From: an uncultured Woeseiaceae bacterium
GTDB taxonomy: Bacteria > Pseudomonadota > Gammaproteobacteria > Steroidobacterales > Woeseiaceae
Assembly: GCA_947259985.1 (NCBI GenBank)
Contig: CAMYOJ010000019.1
Location: 1-64,000, forward strand
Length of the DNA stretch: 64,000 bases
Direction of reading: 5' to 3'
Shown one piece after another: positions 26,193 to 34,843 of the stretch (the stretch's first letter is position 1; each line of letters opens with the position of its first letter). The position numbers were made by a program, and so were the translations under genes. The notes under the pieces were generated by a model, which ran no database searches, had not been told where the DNA came from, and saw only the letters and a program-made list of their open reading frames with translations.

Positions 26193-26621
26193 ATGAAACT
26201 CGTGAAGCATCTGCTCGATTCCAAGGGCGCGGAGATCATATCGATAGCTGCGAACGCCTCGGTGCTCGATGCCATCAAACTGATGGCGGAACGGGCCGTC
26301 GGATCCCTGCTCGTCATGGATGGCGATGCGCTGAAGGGCATCGTCACCGAACGCGACTACGCCCGCAAAGTCATTATCAAGGGGCGCGCATCGGATTCAA
26401 CAGAGGTCGGAGAGATCATGACGGCGGAAGTCGTCACGGCGACGACCGATCAGACCGTCTCCAATTGTATGAGTGTCATGACGGACCGCCGGATTCGACA
26501 CTTGCCCGTCGTCGACGCTGGAAAAGTCGTCGGCATGATTTCGATCGGCGACCTCGTCCAGGCGATCATCTCCGATCAGCAGGAAGAGATAGAGCAGCTC
26601 GAGCAATATATCAGCGGCTGA
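26193..26621 (+). CDS. CBS-pair domain protein
   Basis: 142 residues, made of two CBS motifs (about 8-60 and 78-130) with the conserved DAIKLMAERAVGSLLV, GIVTERDYARKV and MTDRRIRHLPVVD, GMISIGDLV segments. CBS pairs bind AMP/ATP or S-adenosylmethionine and act as stand-alone sensors. The short C-terminal helix (EEIEQLEQYISG) is typical of stand-alone gammaproteobacterial members. The ATG at 26193 has a strong GGGGAGG site 6 bp upstream. It lies 15 bp before the dienelactone hydrolase gene, probably in one transcript with it. Confidence 0.85.
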   Translation: MKLVKHLLDSKGAEIISIAANASVLDAIKLMAERAVGSLLVMDGDALKGIVTERDYARKVIIKGRASDSTEVGEIMTAEVVTATTDQTVSNCMSVMTDRRIRHLPVVDAGKVVGMISIGDLVQAIISDQQEEIEQLEQYISG

Positions 26622-26636
26622 CTCTCTGGAGTAACA

Positions 26637-27512
26637 ATGGCGGACAAATACGATCGTCAGGTAATGCGTCTGTTCGACGGTTATGTCCACGGGCAGATTA
26701 CACGTCGTGAATTCCTGGATCGCGCGGCGAAATTCACAACGGCCGGCGTCAGCGCGGCTGCCGTCCTCGCAAGCCTGAGTCCCGATTATGCGCTCGCACA
26801 GCAGGTAGACCCTGACGACCCGTCGATCCGGGCCAGCTACAAGAAATATGCCTCGCCAAAAGGCGCCGGCGTCATGCAGGGCTATTTTGCGCGTCCCGCC
26901 GTGACTCAGCACAAGCTGCCCGGCGTTGTCGTCATACACGAGAACCGTGGCCTGAATCCCTATATCGAAGACGTGGCGCGGCGGCTTGCCATTGCCGGCT
27001 TTATTGCGTTTGCTCCCGACGCATTGACACCGCTGGGCGGCTACCCGGGCAACGATGACGACGGCCGCGCCATGCAGCGGCAAAGAGACCGCGATGAAAT
27101 GGTCGAGGACTTCGTTGCCGCCGTCGAATTCCTGAAAAAACACCCGGATTGCACGGGCAAGGTCGGTGCCGTCGGATTTTGCTTCGGCGGCGGAATGTCG
27201 ATGCGCCTGGCCGTGCGCCTGTCAGACCTGAGCGCCGCCGTCGCTTTCTACGGACGTCATCCGTCTGCCGAAGAAGCCGAATCGATCGAGGCACCGCTGA
27301 TGATTCATCACGCGAGCCTGGACGAGCGCGTCAACGCGTCGTGGCCGGAGTTCGAGAAAGGGCTCAAGAAAGCGGGCCGGCACTACGTCAATCATGACTA
27401 TGCCGACGTCAATCATGGTTTCCACAACGATACGACGCCGCGATACGACAAGGACGCGGCGGAACTTGCCTGGCAGCGGACCGTGGAGTTCTTCGAGCGC
27501 TACCTCACGTAA
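26637..27512 (+). CDS. YghX-type dienelactone hydrolase, exported
   Basis: 291 residues. The alpha/beta hydrolase carries the full triad: Cys182 in GFCFGG, Asp229 in ASLDERV and His260 in VNHGFHND, plus HENRGLNPYIEDVARR characteristic of the E. coli YghX group. The N-terminus has a twin-arginine motif (TRREFLDRA, Arg23-Arg24) and a hydrophobic stretch (about 35-46) before ALAQQ, so Tat export is likely. The physiological substrate of YghX proteins is unknown, with lactone/ester hydrolysis expected. The gene lies in a likely CBS-DLH-TPR-TonB transcript. Confidence 0.85.
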   Translation: MADKYDRQVMRLFDGYVHGQITRREFLDRAAKFTTAGVSAAAVLASLSPDYALAQQVDPDDPSIRASYKKYASPKGAGVMQGYFARPAVTQHKLPGVVVIHENRGLNPYIEDVARRLAIAGFIAFAPDALTPLGGYPGNDDDGRAMQRQRDRDEMVEDFVAAVEFLKKHPDCTGKVGAVGFCFGGGMSMRLAVRLSDLSAAVAFYGRHPSAEEAESIEAPLMIHHASLDERVNASWPEFEKGLKKAGRHYVNHDYADVNHGFHNDTTPRYDKDAAELAWQRTVEFFERYLT

Positions 27513-27519
27513 CGGGACA

Positions 27520-28050
27520 ATGTCAAAGCTACGCTTTTCTGCACTGTTGGCCCTGATGCTGCTGGCGAGCGTGCGTGCGGCCGCGGCCGATGAAGTGAAG
27601 ACCGTGCTCGGCCCCCGAAACGTCCAACTTCACGACGGCGCGCAGGCGCTCATGGCCGGTGACGGCGAGGAGGGCGTGCGCCTGACGCGGCTCGGGCTCG
27701 CGTCCGCCCAGGGCATTCGCGAGACGCGGTCGGCGCACAGCAATCTCTGCGCCGGGTACATAATGATCGATCGCCCCGAGGAAGCGCTGGTCCACTGCGA
27801 CTGGGTGCTGGAGCGACATCCTGATCACTGGAAGGCGTATAACAATCGTGCGCTGGCTTACATGGCGCTCGGGCGACTCGAGGAGGCCGAAGCGGATATC
27901 CGCAGGGGGCAGGAGATCAACCCGAACTCGAGGACACTGAAAATCATCAAGGGAATGTACCTCGACAAGACCGAACCGGTTATGCCGCATATTGAAATTG
28001 ACGAGCGCCGTAATCAGGCTGCCGGGAATAAGGGTGACAAACCGACCTAG
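27520..28050 (+). CDS. exported tetratricopeptide repeat protein
   Basis: 176 residues. A signal peptide spans residues 1-22 (LRFSALLALMLLASVRAAAA). The rest contains about three TPR units: AQALMAGDGEEGVRLTRLGL, then HSNLCAGYIMIDRPEEALVHC, then AYNNRALAYMALGRLEEAE. TPR proteins mediate protein-protein contacts in the periplasm. The ATG at 27520 is 7 bp past the upstream stop. It overlaps the start of the TonB-like gene by 17 bp, suggesting coupling. Confidence 0.8.
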   Translation: MSKLRFSALLALMLLASVRAAAADEVKTVLGPRNVQLHDGAQALMAGDGEEGVRLTRLGLASAQGIRETRSAHSNLCAGYIMIDRPEEALVHCDWVLERHPDHWKAYNNRALAYMALGRLEEAEADIRRGQEINPNSRTLKIIKGMYLDKTEPVMPHIEIDERRNQAAGNKGDKPT

Positions 28051-28420
28051 TTCACTGCGAACGCTGCTGGTCATGGCCGCCGCTGGTATCCTGGTGCCCG
28101 CCGCGGCGACGGAGGTGCTCGAGACCGCGACGACTGATCGCAAGCCGGTCTATACCGTTGTGCCGGACTATCCCGAGGAGGCGCGCCGCGATCGCATCGA
28201 GGGCGAGGTACAGGTGTGCTTCGAGATCACCCGCGAAGGACGCACGCGACGCGTCGCGGTGCGCAAGAGCACACACCGCGTCTTCGAGAAGCCCGCCCGG
28301 CGCGCCGTGAAGCAGTCGACGTATGCGCCGCTGCCGAAGGATGCCGAGGTTCCGGCCGTAAAGGCCTGTCGGACGTTTCGATTCTCGCTCGAGCCCGTGG
28401 TGACCGAAAAAGTCAGCTAG
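28034..28420 (+). CDS. TonB C-terminal-domain protein
   Basis: 128 residues from the GTG at 28034, which lies within the TPR gene. A signal sequence or N-terminal anchor (about 10-26, LLVMAAAGILVPAAA) is followed by a TonB C-terminal domain: VVPDYPEEARRDRIEGEVQVCF, a conserved Gly/Val strand, KSTHRVFEKPARRAVKQSTYAP, ending FRFSLEP. There is no ExbB/ExbD nearby and no proline-rich spacer, so it is not a classic energy transducer; single-domain TonB-like proteins of this size are common and their role is unclear. Two cysteines (CF and CRTF) may pair. Confidence 0.78.
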   Translation: MTNRPSSLRTLLVMAAAGILVPAAATEVLETATTDRKPVYTVVPDYPEEARRDRIEGEVQVCFEITREGRTRRVAVRKSTHRVFEKPARRAVKQSTYAPLPKDAEVPAVKACRTFRFSLEPVVTEKVS

Positions 28421-29085
28421 TTCTCTTCGCGGTAGCGCGTGCCGAACAGATAGTCGCAGATGGGGTAAGTGATGTTGAAGTTGTAGCGTGTCATCAGGCG
28501 CTTGTCGTGATGCGTCAAGTGATGCTTGCGGAGATTCTCGATCAAGGGCAACCGCCCCAGCCAGGACTCTGGACCGCAGTGATAGGCAAAGTGCAACAAC
28601 TCGTAATTCAGGAAATAGAGGATCGAAGTCAGCACGAACAGATAGCCGATATTCGGTGACGCGACGTAGTAGAGTACGGCGGCGGCCGGCAGCGCGAAGC
28701 AGCCAAAGAAGAAGATCAGCAGTATCGGCGGAAACAGGACGGCCCGGTAGTCCTTCGTCGACTCGAAGCTTGCGGCTTCGTTTGTGAAGAACGAATGATG
28801 TTCGATCGTATGGCGCTGGAATATACCCGCCAGCATCCGGGTCTTGTGGTGCATCGGGCCACGATGTCCCAGGTATTCACTCAGGTTGGCGTACAGGAAC
28901 GTCACTGGAATTGTCAGCCATTCCAGCGGTTTCACATCTTCGAGCATCATGCCGCTCGCCAACGCGATCAGGACGCTGATGCCGACCGTTGTCGCGAGGT
29001 GCAGCGGCCCCGAATAGTGCGGCGAGATGCGGCGTTCCCTGAACACAGCCCGTGCCTGCCTGACGGGCTCCGGGATCGTTGTCAT
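28417..29085 (-). CDS. sterol desaturase/fatty acid hydroxylase-family membrane protein
   Basis: 222 residues from the ATG at 29085 (a GTG at 29100 would add five). It is integral, with about four to five membrane helices (first at about 30-47). The four di-iron histidine clusters of the superfamily are present: HRGPMHH, HTIEHH, HFAYHCG and HHLTHH. These enzymes use O2 to hydroxylate or desaturate lipid tails, including lipid A, ornithine lipids or sterols. The length fits the small bacterial subfamily. It is convergent with the TonB-like gene (4-bp overlap) and divergent from the radical SAM gene. The lipid substrate is unknown. Confidence 0.82.
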   Translation of the reverse strand: MTTIPEPVRQARAVFRERRISPHYSGPLHLATTVGISVLIALASGMMLEDVKPLEWLTIPVTFLYANLSEYLGHRGPMHHKTRMLAGIFQRHTIEHHSFFTNEAASFESTKDYRAVLFPPILLIFFFGCFALPAAAVLYYVASPNIGYLFVLTSILYFLNYELLHFAYHCGPESWLGRLPLIENLRKHHLTHHDKRLMTRYNFNITYPICDYLFGTRYREEN

Positions 29086-29150
29086 TGTTGAGTTCTGCAC
29101 AGCGGAGACTCCGTATTGATCTTCGCGACACGTGAGCTACAGTTTCCCAT

Positions 29151-30080
29151 ATGGCTACCGCCTCGTCTTCCAGGGCTTCTTCGCCGCCACTGTCCGGGCT
29201 GCACCTGTTGCTGACCTACCAGTGCACCTTCGAGTGCGATCACTGCTTCGTCTGGGGCGGGCCGTTCCAGACCGGGACGATGACTCTCGACACCATCGAG
29301 CACACCCTCGACCAGGCAGGGCTGCTCGGCACGATTGAATGGATCTACTTCGAGGGCGGCGAGGCTTTTCTCTATTACGCGATCCTAAAGAGCGGCGTTC
29401 TCCGAGCCAAACAACGTGGATTCAAGGTCGGCATCGTCACGAACGCGTACTGGGCCAACTCGGAAGGCGATGCCCTGGAGTGGCTGCGGCCGCTCGCGGG
29501 ATCGATCGACGATCTCTCCATCAGCAGCGACAGCTACCACGGCAGTGGCGAAACCAGCGGGAACCCGGAAACCGCCCGCGAGGCTGCCCGACAGCTTGAT
29601 ATCCCGGTGGACTTCATCAGCATCGCCGAGCCTGAAGCATCACACGTGTCCGGCGCTGCCGGCACGCTGCCGGCCGGTGAGTCGGCCGTGCTGTACCGGG
29701 GACGTGCGGCCGAATTGCTTGCGTCACGAGTGCCGTCGACGTCCTGGCAGCAGTTTACGGTATGCCCGTGGGAGGAACTGCGGCATCCGGAGCGAGTGCA
29801 CGTAGACCCGTTCGGACACCTGCACATCTGCCAGGGCATCTCCATCGGCAATCTGCTCGAGCGTCCGCTGACGAAGATCATGGCGGATTTCCGCCCGGAC
29901 GAGCATCCCGTTATCGGGCCGCTGCTCGACGGCGGTCCTGCAGAGATAGTTCGTCGGTACGAACTCGCGCACGAAGACGGCTATGCGGATCACTGTCACC
30001 TTTGCTACGAGTCCCGGCGTGCCTTGCGGTCAAAGTTCCCGGCCGAACTGACGCCGGATCAGATGTACGGTGAAACCTAG
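29151..30080 (+). CDS. radical SAM protein with auxiliary-cluster cysteines
   Basis: 309 residues. The N-terminus carries the radical SAM cluster motif CTFECDHC (Cys25, Cys29, Cys32), followed by the YFEGGEAF glycine-rich SAM-binding segment. A second set of four cysteines lies in the C-terminal third (Cys205, Cys227, Cys282, Cys285), consistent with a SPASM/twitch-like auxiliary iron-sulfur cluster as found in peptide-modifying enzymes. No precursor peptide, transporter or protease lies next to it. It runs convergent with the class II aldolase gene, overlapping by 4 bp. Substrate unknown; roles in peptide or cofactor modification are possible. Confidence 0.82.
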   Translation: MATASSSRASSPPLSGLHLLLTYQCTFECDHCFVWGGPFQTGTMTLDTIEHTLDQAGLLGTIEWIYFEGGEAFLYYAILKSGVLRAKQRGFKVGIVTNAYWANSEGDALEWLRPLAGSIDDLSISSDSYHGSGETSGNPETAREAARQLDIPVDFISIAEPEASHVSGAAGTLPAGESAVLYRGRAAELLASRVPSTSWQQFTVCPWEELRHPERVHVDPFGHLHICQGISIGNLLERPLTKIMADFRPDEHPVIGPLLDGGPAEIVRRYELAHEDGYADHCHLCYESRRALRSKFPAELTPDQMYGET

Positions 30081-30688
30081 TTCGCGGTCCCCATAAGGTT
30101 CAGGACTCTCGTCGCCGCTTCTTCGAGCGACCGTCCGTAGCTAAGGATGCCGTCCTCGTGACCGCCCATGACGGCAAGCTGCGTCTTGCGGAAATCGGTA
30201 TCGACGTACAGGCGGCGAAACTCGTTGGCCATCCCGGGCGTGCCGTATGGCACATCCGGCGACGTCGTCGGTAGTTGGTTCAGATATTGCCGCCACAGGT
30301 CCGCGCTGTGCACATGCACGATGGCGCCGATGTGTTGGTCGAGCTGGTAAATTGCGGCGTGCGTCATGGCTTCCGAGGACGCCTGCGAGAGGCCCACGCA
30401 GCAAACGCGGTTGCCATGAACGTTCCATGACGTCACGACGGCATAGTGAGACTTGTCTGTTGTGGCGAGGTGTCCGGTCTGGGTGCCACTGATCATGAAC
30501 TGACCGGGTTCGCCGCAACGCACGCTGATGTTACCGTAGCCGATGCCGTGCTCCTCGTATTCGCCGATCAGACCAGCGTCAAACAACGGTCGGCGCCAGG
30601 TCTCGAGCTCGTCCACGGCTGCGGCGTGAGGTGCCGGCGCCCTGGTCCAGAAGCTCTGGTACTTGACGACACCTTCGTCGATCGTCAC
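30077..30688 (-). CDS. class II aldolase/adducin-family protein (MtnB- or Ald2-like)
   Basis: 203 residues. It has the zinc-binding HVHS pair, a third His in GGHEDG, the catalytic Glu of ASSEAMTHAAIY, and GYGNISVR near the start. Its ATG lies directly behind mtnA, overlapping it by 4 bp. In methionine salvage a protein of this family (MtnB) dehydrates methylthioribulose-1-phosphate. In the DHAP shunt, a related aldolase cleaves methylthioribulose- or deoxyribulose-1-phosphate to DHAP and an aldehyde. The sequence alone does not decide between them, and mtnC and mtnD are not in the window. Confidence 0.8.
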   Translation of the reverse strand: MTIDEGVVKYQSFWTRAPAPHAAAVDELETWRRPLFDAGLIGEYEEHGIGYGNISVRCGEPGQFMISGTQTGHLATTDKSHYAVVTSWNVHGNRVCCVGLSQASSEAMTHAAIYQLDQHIGAIVHVHSADLWRQYLNQLPTTSPDVPYGTPGMANEFRRLYVDTDFRKTQLAVMGGHEDGILSYGRSLEEAATRVLNLMGTAN

Positions 30689-31785
30689 ATCGACGCCTTC
30701 TCGGGAAACAGCCCGAGCAGCCCGTCTTCCGATGCTTCGCAGATGCCGCGCTCGGTGATGAGCCCGGTCACGAGGCGCGCCGGTGTCACGTCGAAGGCGG
30801 GATTGCTCACAGGCGTGTCTGATCCCGTCGTGCGTACTGTAAGTCGTGCGCCGTCATGTACGCCAGGGACGTCGGTTACTTCGGCTGCATCACGTTCCTC
30901 GATGGGGATCTCGGCGACGCCGTCGCGGCTGGTCCAGTCGATCGTCGTCGACGGCAAACCCACGTAAAACGGTATGCCATTGTCGTGCGCGGCCAGTGCT
31001 TTAAGGTAGGTGCCGATCTTGTTGGCGACATCGCCGCAGCGCGTCGTGCGATCCGTCCCCGTGATTACGATGTCGACCTGGCCATGCTGCATCAGGTGCC
31101 CGCCTGCATTATCGACAATCAGCGTGTGTGGTACGCCGCTCTCAGCGAGTTCCCATGCCGTGAGTTGCGAGCCCTGGTTGCGCGGCCGCGTCTCGTCGAC
31201 CCAGACATGCACGTCGATGCCGCGTTGCTGCGCGAAATATATCGGCGCCGTCGCCGTACCCCAGTTGATCGTTGCCAGTGCGCCGGCATTGCAATGCGTC
31301 AGAACATTGACAGTGCCGCCATTCTTCTTTTTCGAGATCGCCTCGAGCAGCGTGACACCGTGCTCGCCGATGCCGCGACTGATCTCGATGTCCTCGTCGC
31401 AGATCGCCTGCGCATCGGCGCGAATAAGTTCAATCAGGCGAGGGTCGTCCTGTGCAGCATCGACGATGCGGAGTATGCGCTCCACGCCCCAGCGCAGGTT
31501 GACCGCCGTCGGGCGCGAGGCGAGTAAGGTGACTGCCGCCTCTCGCACGCCGTCCGCAGGGGACGACGCATGCAGCGCGGCGAGGTACAGGCTCCATGCG
31601 GCAGTGGCGCCGATCAGTGGCGCGCCGCGCACGTACATATCGCTGATGGCCTCGACGCCGTCCTGCCAGGTTGTGAGATCGTGAATGCGGTATTCGTGTG
31701 GCAGCAGGCGCTGGTCGATGATCTGCACGACCGACGGGTCGTCGGGCTTCAGCCAGATGGTGCGGAAGTCCTCGCCGCCCGGCAC
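30685..31785 (-). CDS. mtnA: S-methyl-5-thioribose-1-phosphate isomerase
   Basis: 366 residues from the GTG at 31785, three bases after the folD stop; a longer reading from further upstream would run through folD in another frame. It belongs to the eIF2B-like family: MYVRGAPLIGATAAWSL near the start, LTHCNAGALATINWGTATAP in the middle, then VITGTDRTTRCGDVANKIGTY and HDNGIPFYVGLPSTTID. It isomerises methylthioribose-1-phosphate (or deoxyribose-1-phosphate analogues) to the ribulose form in the cytosol. It is followed by the class II aldolase. The pair handles the nucleoside by-products of SAM use. Confidence 0.9.
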   Translation of the reverse strand: MPGGEDFRTIWLKPDDPSVVQIIDQRLLPHEYRIHDLTTWQDGVEAISDMYVRGAPLIGATAAWSLYLAALHASSPADGVREAAVTLLASRPTAVNLRWGVERILRIVDAAQDDPRLIELIRADAQAICDEDIEISRGIGEHGVTLLEAISKKKNGGTVNVLTHCNAGALATINWGTATAPIYFAQQRGIDVHVWVDETRPRNQGSQLTAWELAESGVPHTLIVDNAGGHLMQHGQVDIVITGTDRTTRCGDVANKIGTYLKALAAHDNGIPFYVGLPSTTIDWTSRDGVAEIPIEERDAAEVTDVPGVHDGARLTVRTTGSDTPVSNPAFDVTPARLVTGLITERGICEASEDGLLGLFPEKASM

Positions 31786-31787
31786 CG

Positions 31788-32684
31788 TTACCCCTCGAGG
31801 CCGGCCGCGAGGCGCGCCGAACGCAGCGTGTTGAACATGAGCATCGTGATCGTCATCGGACCGACGCCTCCGGGGACGGGCGTAACGGCTTTCGCGACCG
31901 AGCACACGTCGTCGTAGTCGACGTCGCCGACGAGCTTCGACTTGGTTTCGCCGTCGATGGTCTTTTCCACGCGGTTGATGCCCACGTCGATGACGACCGC
32001 ACCCGGTTTGACCCAGTCTGCCTTGACCATTTCGGCTCGCCCGATGGCCGCAATGACGATATCGGCCCCGGCGACGACTTGCGGCAGGTCCTTCGTCCTG
32101 CTGTGCGTGATCGTAACTGTTGCGTTCTGCTTCATCAGCAGGCTCGCCATCGGCTTGCCAACAATATTCGATCGTCCCATGACCACGGCGTTGAGCCCCG
32201 ACAGGTCCTTGCCGAGCTCGTCCTCGATCATGAGCATGCAGCCAGCCGGTGTGCAGGGTATGAAGGCATCGTCCGTATGTCCGGCCGTGAGTTTGCCGAT
32301 GTTGACGAAATGAAATCCGTCCACGTCCTTGGATGGGGAGATCGACTGCGTGATCGTCTGCTCGTCGAGGTGATCGGGGAGCGGCAGCTGCACGAGGATG
32401 CCGTGGATGGCGTCGTCGTTGTTCAGTTCGTCGATGAGGCGAAGAACCTCTTCCTGTGTAGTGTCTGCCGGGATCGAATGCTGCACCGAATAGAAACCAC
32501 AGGACTCGGCGCGGCGCTTCTTGTTGCGCACGTAGACCTGGCTGGCCGGGTCTTCGCCGATGATGACGACGGCCAGACCGGGCTTGATCCCGTGCTCGCT
32601 CAGCAGGCTGGCGGTCTGTTCGGTAATGGTGCCGGCGAGTTGCTCGGCCTTGGCTTTGCCGTCGATCCGTTTTGCAGTAGTCAT
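31788..32684 (-). CDS. folD: methylenetetrahydrofolate dehydrogenase/cyclohydrolase
   Basis: 298 residues, standard FolD length. It carries the catalytic [10 protein letters not shown] region, [14 protein letters not shown] and the [13 protein letters not shown]-terminal motif with the Rossmann [14 protein letters not shown] segment. It converts 5,10-methylene-THF to 10-formyl-THF in the cytosol, using NADP. It is preceded by the ceramidase-like gene (10-bp gap) and followed by mtnA, with adjacent stop and start. The order links one-carbon folate with the salvage of methylthio compounds. Confidence 0.93.
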   Translation of the reverse strand: MTTAKRIDGKAKAEQLAGTITEQTASLLSEHGIKPGLAVVIIGEDPASQVYVRNKKRRAESCGFYSVQHSIPADTTQEEVLRLIDELNNDDAIHGILVQLPLPDHLDEQTITQSISPSKDVDGFHFVNIGKLTAGHTDDAFIPCTPAGCMLMIEDELGKDLSGLNAVVMGRSNIVGKPMASLLMKQNATVTITHSRTKDLPQVVAGADIVIAAIGRAEMVKADWVKPGAVVIDVGINRVEKTIDGETKSKLVGDVDYDDVCSVAKAVTPVPGGVGPMTITMLMFNTLRSARLAAGLEG

Positions 32685-32694
32685 CTTGGCATTC

Positions 32695-33471
32695 TCACAG
32701 CATTAATGGGCGCGGCGCATGGTAACGCCGCTCTCTGAGGCCGTAAAGCAGGCTGGCCGGCGCCATGGCCGCAAACACGTGCTTCAGGGAGTGGCCGCTG
32801 ACGATGCCGCCCGCCGCGAACACGGCGCCGTCGAAAAACTCCAGCAGTTTCGCGGCGATATAGAAAACGATCATCAATCCAACGTAAGGCCCCAGGTTGC
32901 TGCGATCACGGTACAGCAGCACGACCAGGGGAATCAGCAGCATCGGCAGGAACTGCACGAGCGCATAGGCGCGCAGGTCCCCGCGCCCGAGTGCCTCGGT
33001 ATGAGCCCAGTAAAATACTGACGCGGCGCCTGCCACGAGCAGCGGCAGCAGCAGGCGCTTTGCCAACGGTTCGGACAGGTATTCCCCGATGACGATTGAG
33101 ACGAAACCCATGAAGGCAATCGTCATGGGCAGCCGGTCCCAGACCAGCGTGTCGTTGTCGGGCGCCAGGTGGTAGTAGCCTGAGCCGAATGCCGTCAGAA
33201 AGACGCCGACGAAGAATATGTGCCACGCGAGTCTGTTCGAAGGGATGCCCGCGTCGCGAGACATGAAATACAGGCCGGCGGCTCCTACTATTGCGAACGG
33301 CAGGTTCGATATGACATCGAGGAAATTCGGTATCCCGAACATCGAGCGCTGGTCGGCAAACAGGTGATAAGCCAGGTCCTGCGCAATCGGGTCGGCGACG
33401 AACGCGGCCAACATGCCGCCGGAGAAGACCGCGAGCAGCAGCGCGTAACGCCAGGATATGCCGTTCACCAT
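32695..33471 (-). CDS. ceramidase-like (CREST superfamily) membrane protein
   Basis: 258 residues with about seven membrane helices, the layout of alkaline ceramidases. Family motifs include a D-rich first region ([17 protein letters not shown]), [31 protein letters not shown] (with its metal-ligand His) and [10 protein letters not shown] near the C-terminus. The enzyme family cleaves ceramides or related amide bonds at the membrane; in bacteria the substrate is unproven. It starts the ceramidase-folD-mtnA-aldolase operon on the minus strand. Its divergent neighbour is an acyltransferase gene at 33543. A pure lipid role is plausible but inferred. Confidence 0.75.
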   Translation of the reverse strand: MVNGISWRYALLLAVFSGGMLAAFVADPIAQDLAYHLFADQRSMFGIPNFLDVISNLPFAIVGAAGLYFMSRDAGIPSNRLAWHIFFVGVFLTAFGSGYYHLAPDNDTLVWDRLPMTIAFMGFVSIVIGEYLSEPLAKRLLLPLLVAGAASVFYWAHTEALGRGDLRAYALVQFLPMLLIPLVVLLYRDRSNLGPYVGLMIVFYIAAKLLEFFDGAVFAAGGIVSGHSLKHVFAAMAPASLLYGLRERRYHAPRPLML

Positions 33472-33542
33472 TCAGGCACGTTACTGGAGGCAATGCGGCT
33501 CGGCAAGCCGGTCGATTTCACGCCCTGCGGTTTCGGGATAGA

Positions 33543-34475
33543 ATGCGAGCTACAACGTCAGGCGGCCTACACGTGTCAGCAATCTTTCGCAATCTCCGCG
33601 GCATACTCGTCCTCTCGGGCTTCGCGATCAACACGATATTCTGGTTCGTGCCGATCTTCCTGTTGGCTATCGTCAAGTTGCTGATTCCGATCGCCGGGCC
33701 ACGGCGGTTCGTCACCAGGATAATCATGAAGCTCGGCGAGATCTGGATCAGCGTTAATACGGCGAACCTGACCCTCGGCGCGTCGATCGACTGGCAAGCG
33801 CGCGGTACCGAGAACCTGCGCCCCGACGCCTGGTACCTGGTCATGGCCAACCACCAGACCTGGGTTGACATCCTGGTGCTGCAGAAGGTTTTCAATCGCC
33901 GCATCCCGTTCCTCAAGTTCTTCATCAAGCAGCAACTGATCTGGTTCCCGGTTCTCGGCATCGCCTGGTGGGCAATGGACATGCCGTTCATGAAGCGCTA
34001 TTCGAATTCGTACCTCGCAAAGAATCCGCACATGAAAGGCAAGGATCTCGAGACGACGCGTGCCGCCTGCGAGAAGTTCCGGCATACGCCGACCTCCGTA
34101 ATCAACTTCGTTGAGGGCACCCGTTTCAGCGAGGAAAAGCGAGATCGACGCAACTCACCCTACCAGCGCCTTCTGATTCCGCGAGCCGGCGGTTTCGCCG
34201 TTGCAATGTCATCGATGGGCAGCCTGTTCGACAGTATTCTCGACGTAACGCTTGCTTATCCCGATGGTCCCGCAGGATTCTGGGAGATGTGCTGCGGCCG
34301 GCACGTCCAGGTCATCGTGGATGTGCGCGAACGGCCCGTCGAAGAGTGGCTGGTCGCCGGGGATTACCAGCAAGACCGTGAATTCAGGCGGCGCGTGCAC
34401 CGCTGGCTCGGTGATATTTGGCAAGAGAAGGACGAACTGTTACAACAGTTACTCGAAAACGCGAGAAGCCAATGA
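33543..34475 (+). CDS. YihG/PlsC-type membrane acyltransferase
   Basis: 310 residues. An N-terminal membrane helix (about 20-50, VLSGFAINTIFWFVPIFLL) is followed by the PlsC domain with NHQTWVDI (the HX4D catalytic motif), FVEGTRFSEEKR and the usual substrate-binding block. It matches the YihG/inner-membrane 1-acyl-glycerol-3-phosphate acyltransferase-like group that acylates phospholipid intermediates. The ATG at 33543 was kept; a GTG at 33573 would start closer to the helix. It is divergent from the ceramidase-like gene and is followed by two tiny overlapping genes. Confidence 0.82.
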   Translation: MRATTSGGLHVSAIFRNLRGILVLSGFAINTIFWFVPIFLLAIVKLLIPIAGPRRFVTRIIMKLGEIWISVNTANLTLGASIDWQARGTENLRPDAWYLVMANHQTWVDILVLQKVFNRRIPFLKFFIKQQLIWFPVLGIAWWAMDMPFMKRYSNSYLAKNPHMKGKDLETTRAACEKFRHTPTSVINFVEGTRFSEEKRDRRNSPYQRLLIPRAGGFAVAMSSMGSLFDSILDVTLAYPDGPAGFWEMCCGRHVQVIVDVRERPVEEWLVAGDYQQDREFRRRVHRWLGDIWQEKDELLQQLLENARSQ

Positions 34476-34843
34476 CCGACAGCCGACAATACGACACCGT
34501 CGCCTTTGACGTGCGCGACAACGCGACCATGCTGTTCTTCGCCAAGACGTCCGAGATCGGCGATATCAAGGACTACCTGCTACTCATGCGTACGGTCGAC
34601 GAGGACTTCGACGAATCGATCTATATCGAGATCAATGAACAGCAGTTCGGCGGACATAACCTGATCAAGGAAGCAGCCCTGACAGGAAATGTTCTCACGC
34701 TCAGGTTGCACGAGCCCGCCGAAGAGCTGGGCGGTGTTTCCGACATCGTCCTGACCTATTCCGAGACGACCGAAAACCTCGAGAGTATCGAGGCCGGCGC
34801 CTTTCGCGTCTTTGGAGATACGCTGGTCGGCGGCAACGCGTGA
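34472..34843 (+). CDS. hypothetical protein, 123 aa
   Basis: No family recognised. It starts at ATG 34472, overlapping the acyltransferase stop by 4 bp. It is soluble and acidic, with beta-rich segments (TVAFDVRDNATMLFFAKTS; SIYIEINEQQFGG; ENLESIEAGAFRVFGD). It looks like a small alpha/beta domain with no catalytic residues that I can name. The stop overlaps the GIY-YIG start by 4 bp. Translational coupling with a lipid acyltransferase and a nuclease domain protein is odd, and tells little about function. Confidence 0.65.
   Translation: MTDSRQYDTVAFDVRDNATMLFFAKTSEIGDIKDYLLLMRTVDEDFDESIYIEINEQQFGGHNLIKEAALTGNVLTLRLHEPAEELGGVSDIVLTYSETTENLESIEAGAFRVFGDTLVGGNA

Noticed and set aside
30077-30688. 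Firm assignment as methylthioribulose-1-phosphate dehydratase (mtnB)
   Set aside because: The class II aldolase motifs and the mtnA neighbour fit both MtnB and the DHAP-shunt aldolase. Without mtnC/mtnD in the window the symbol is not given.
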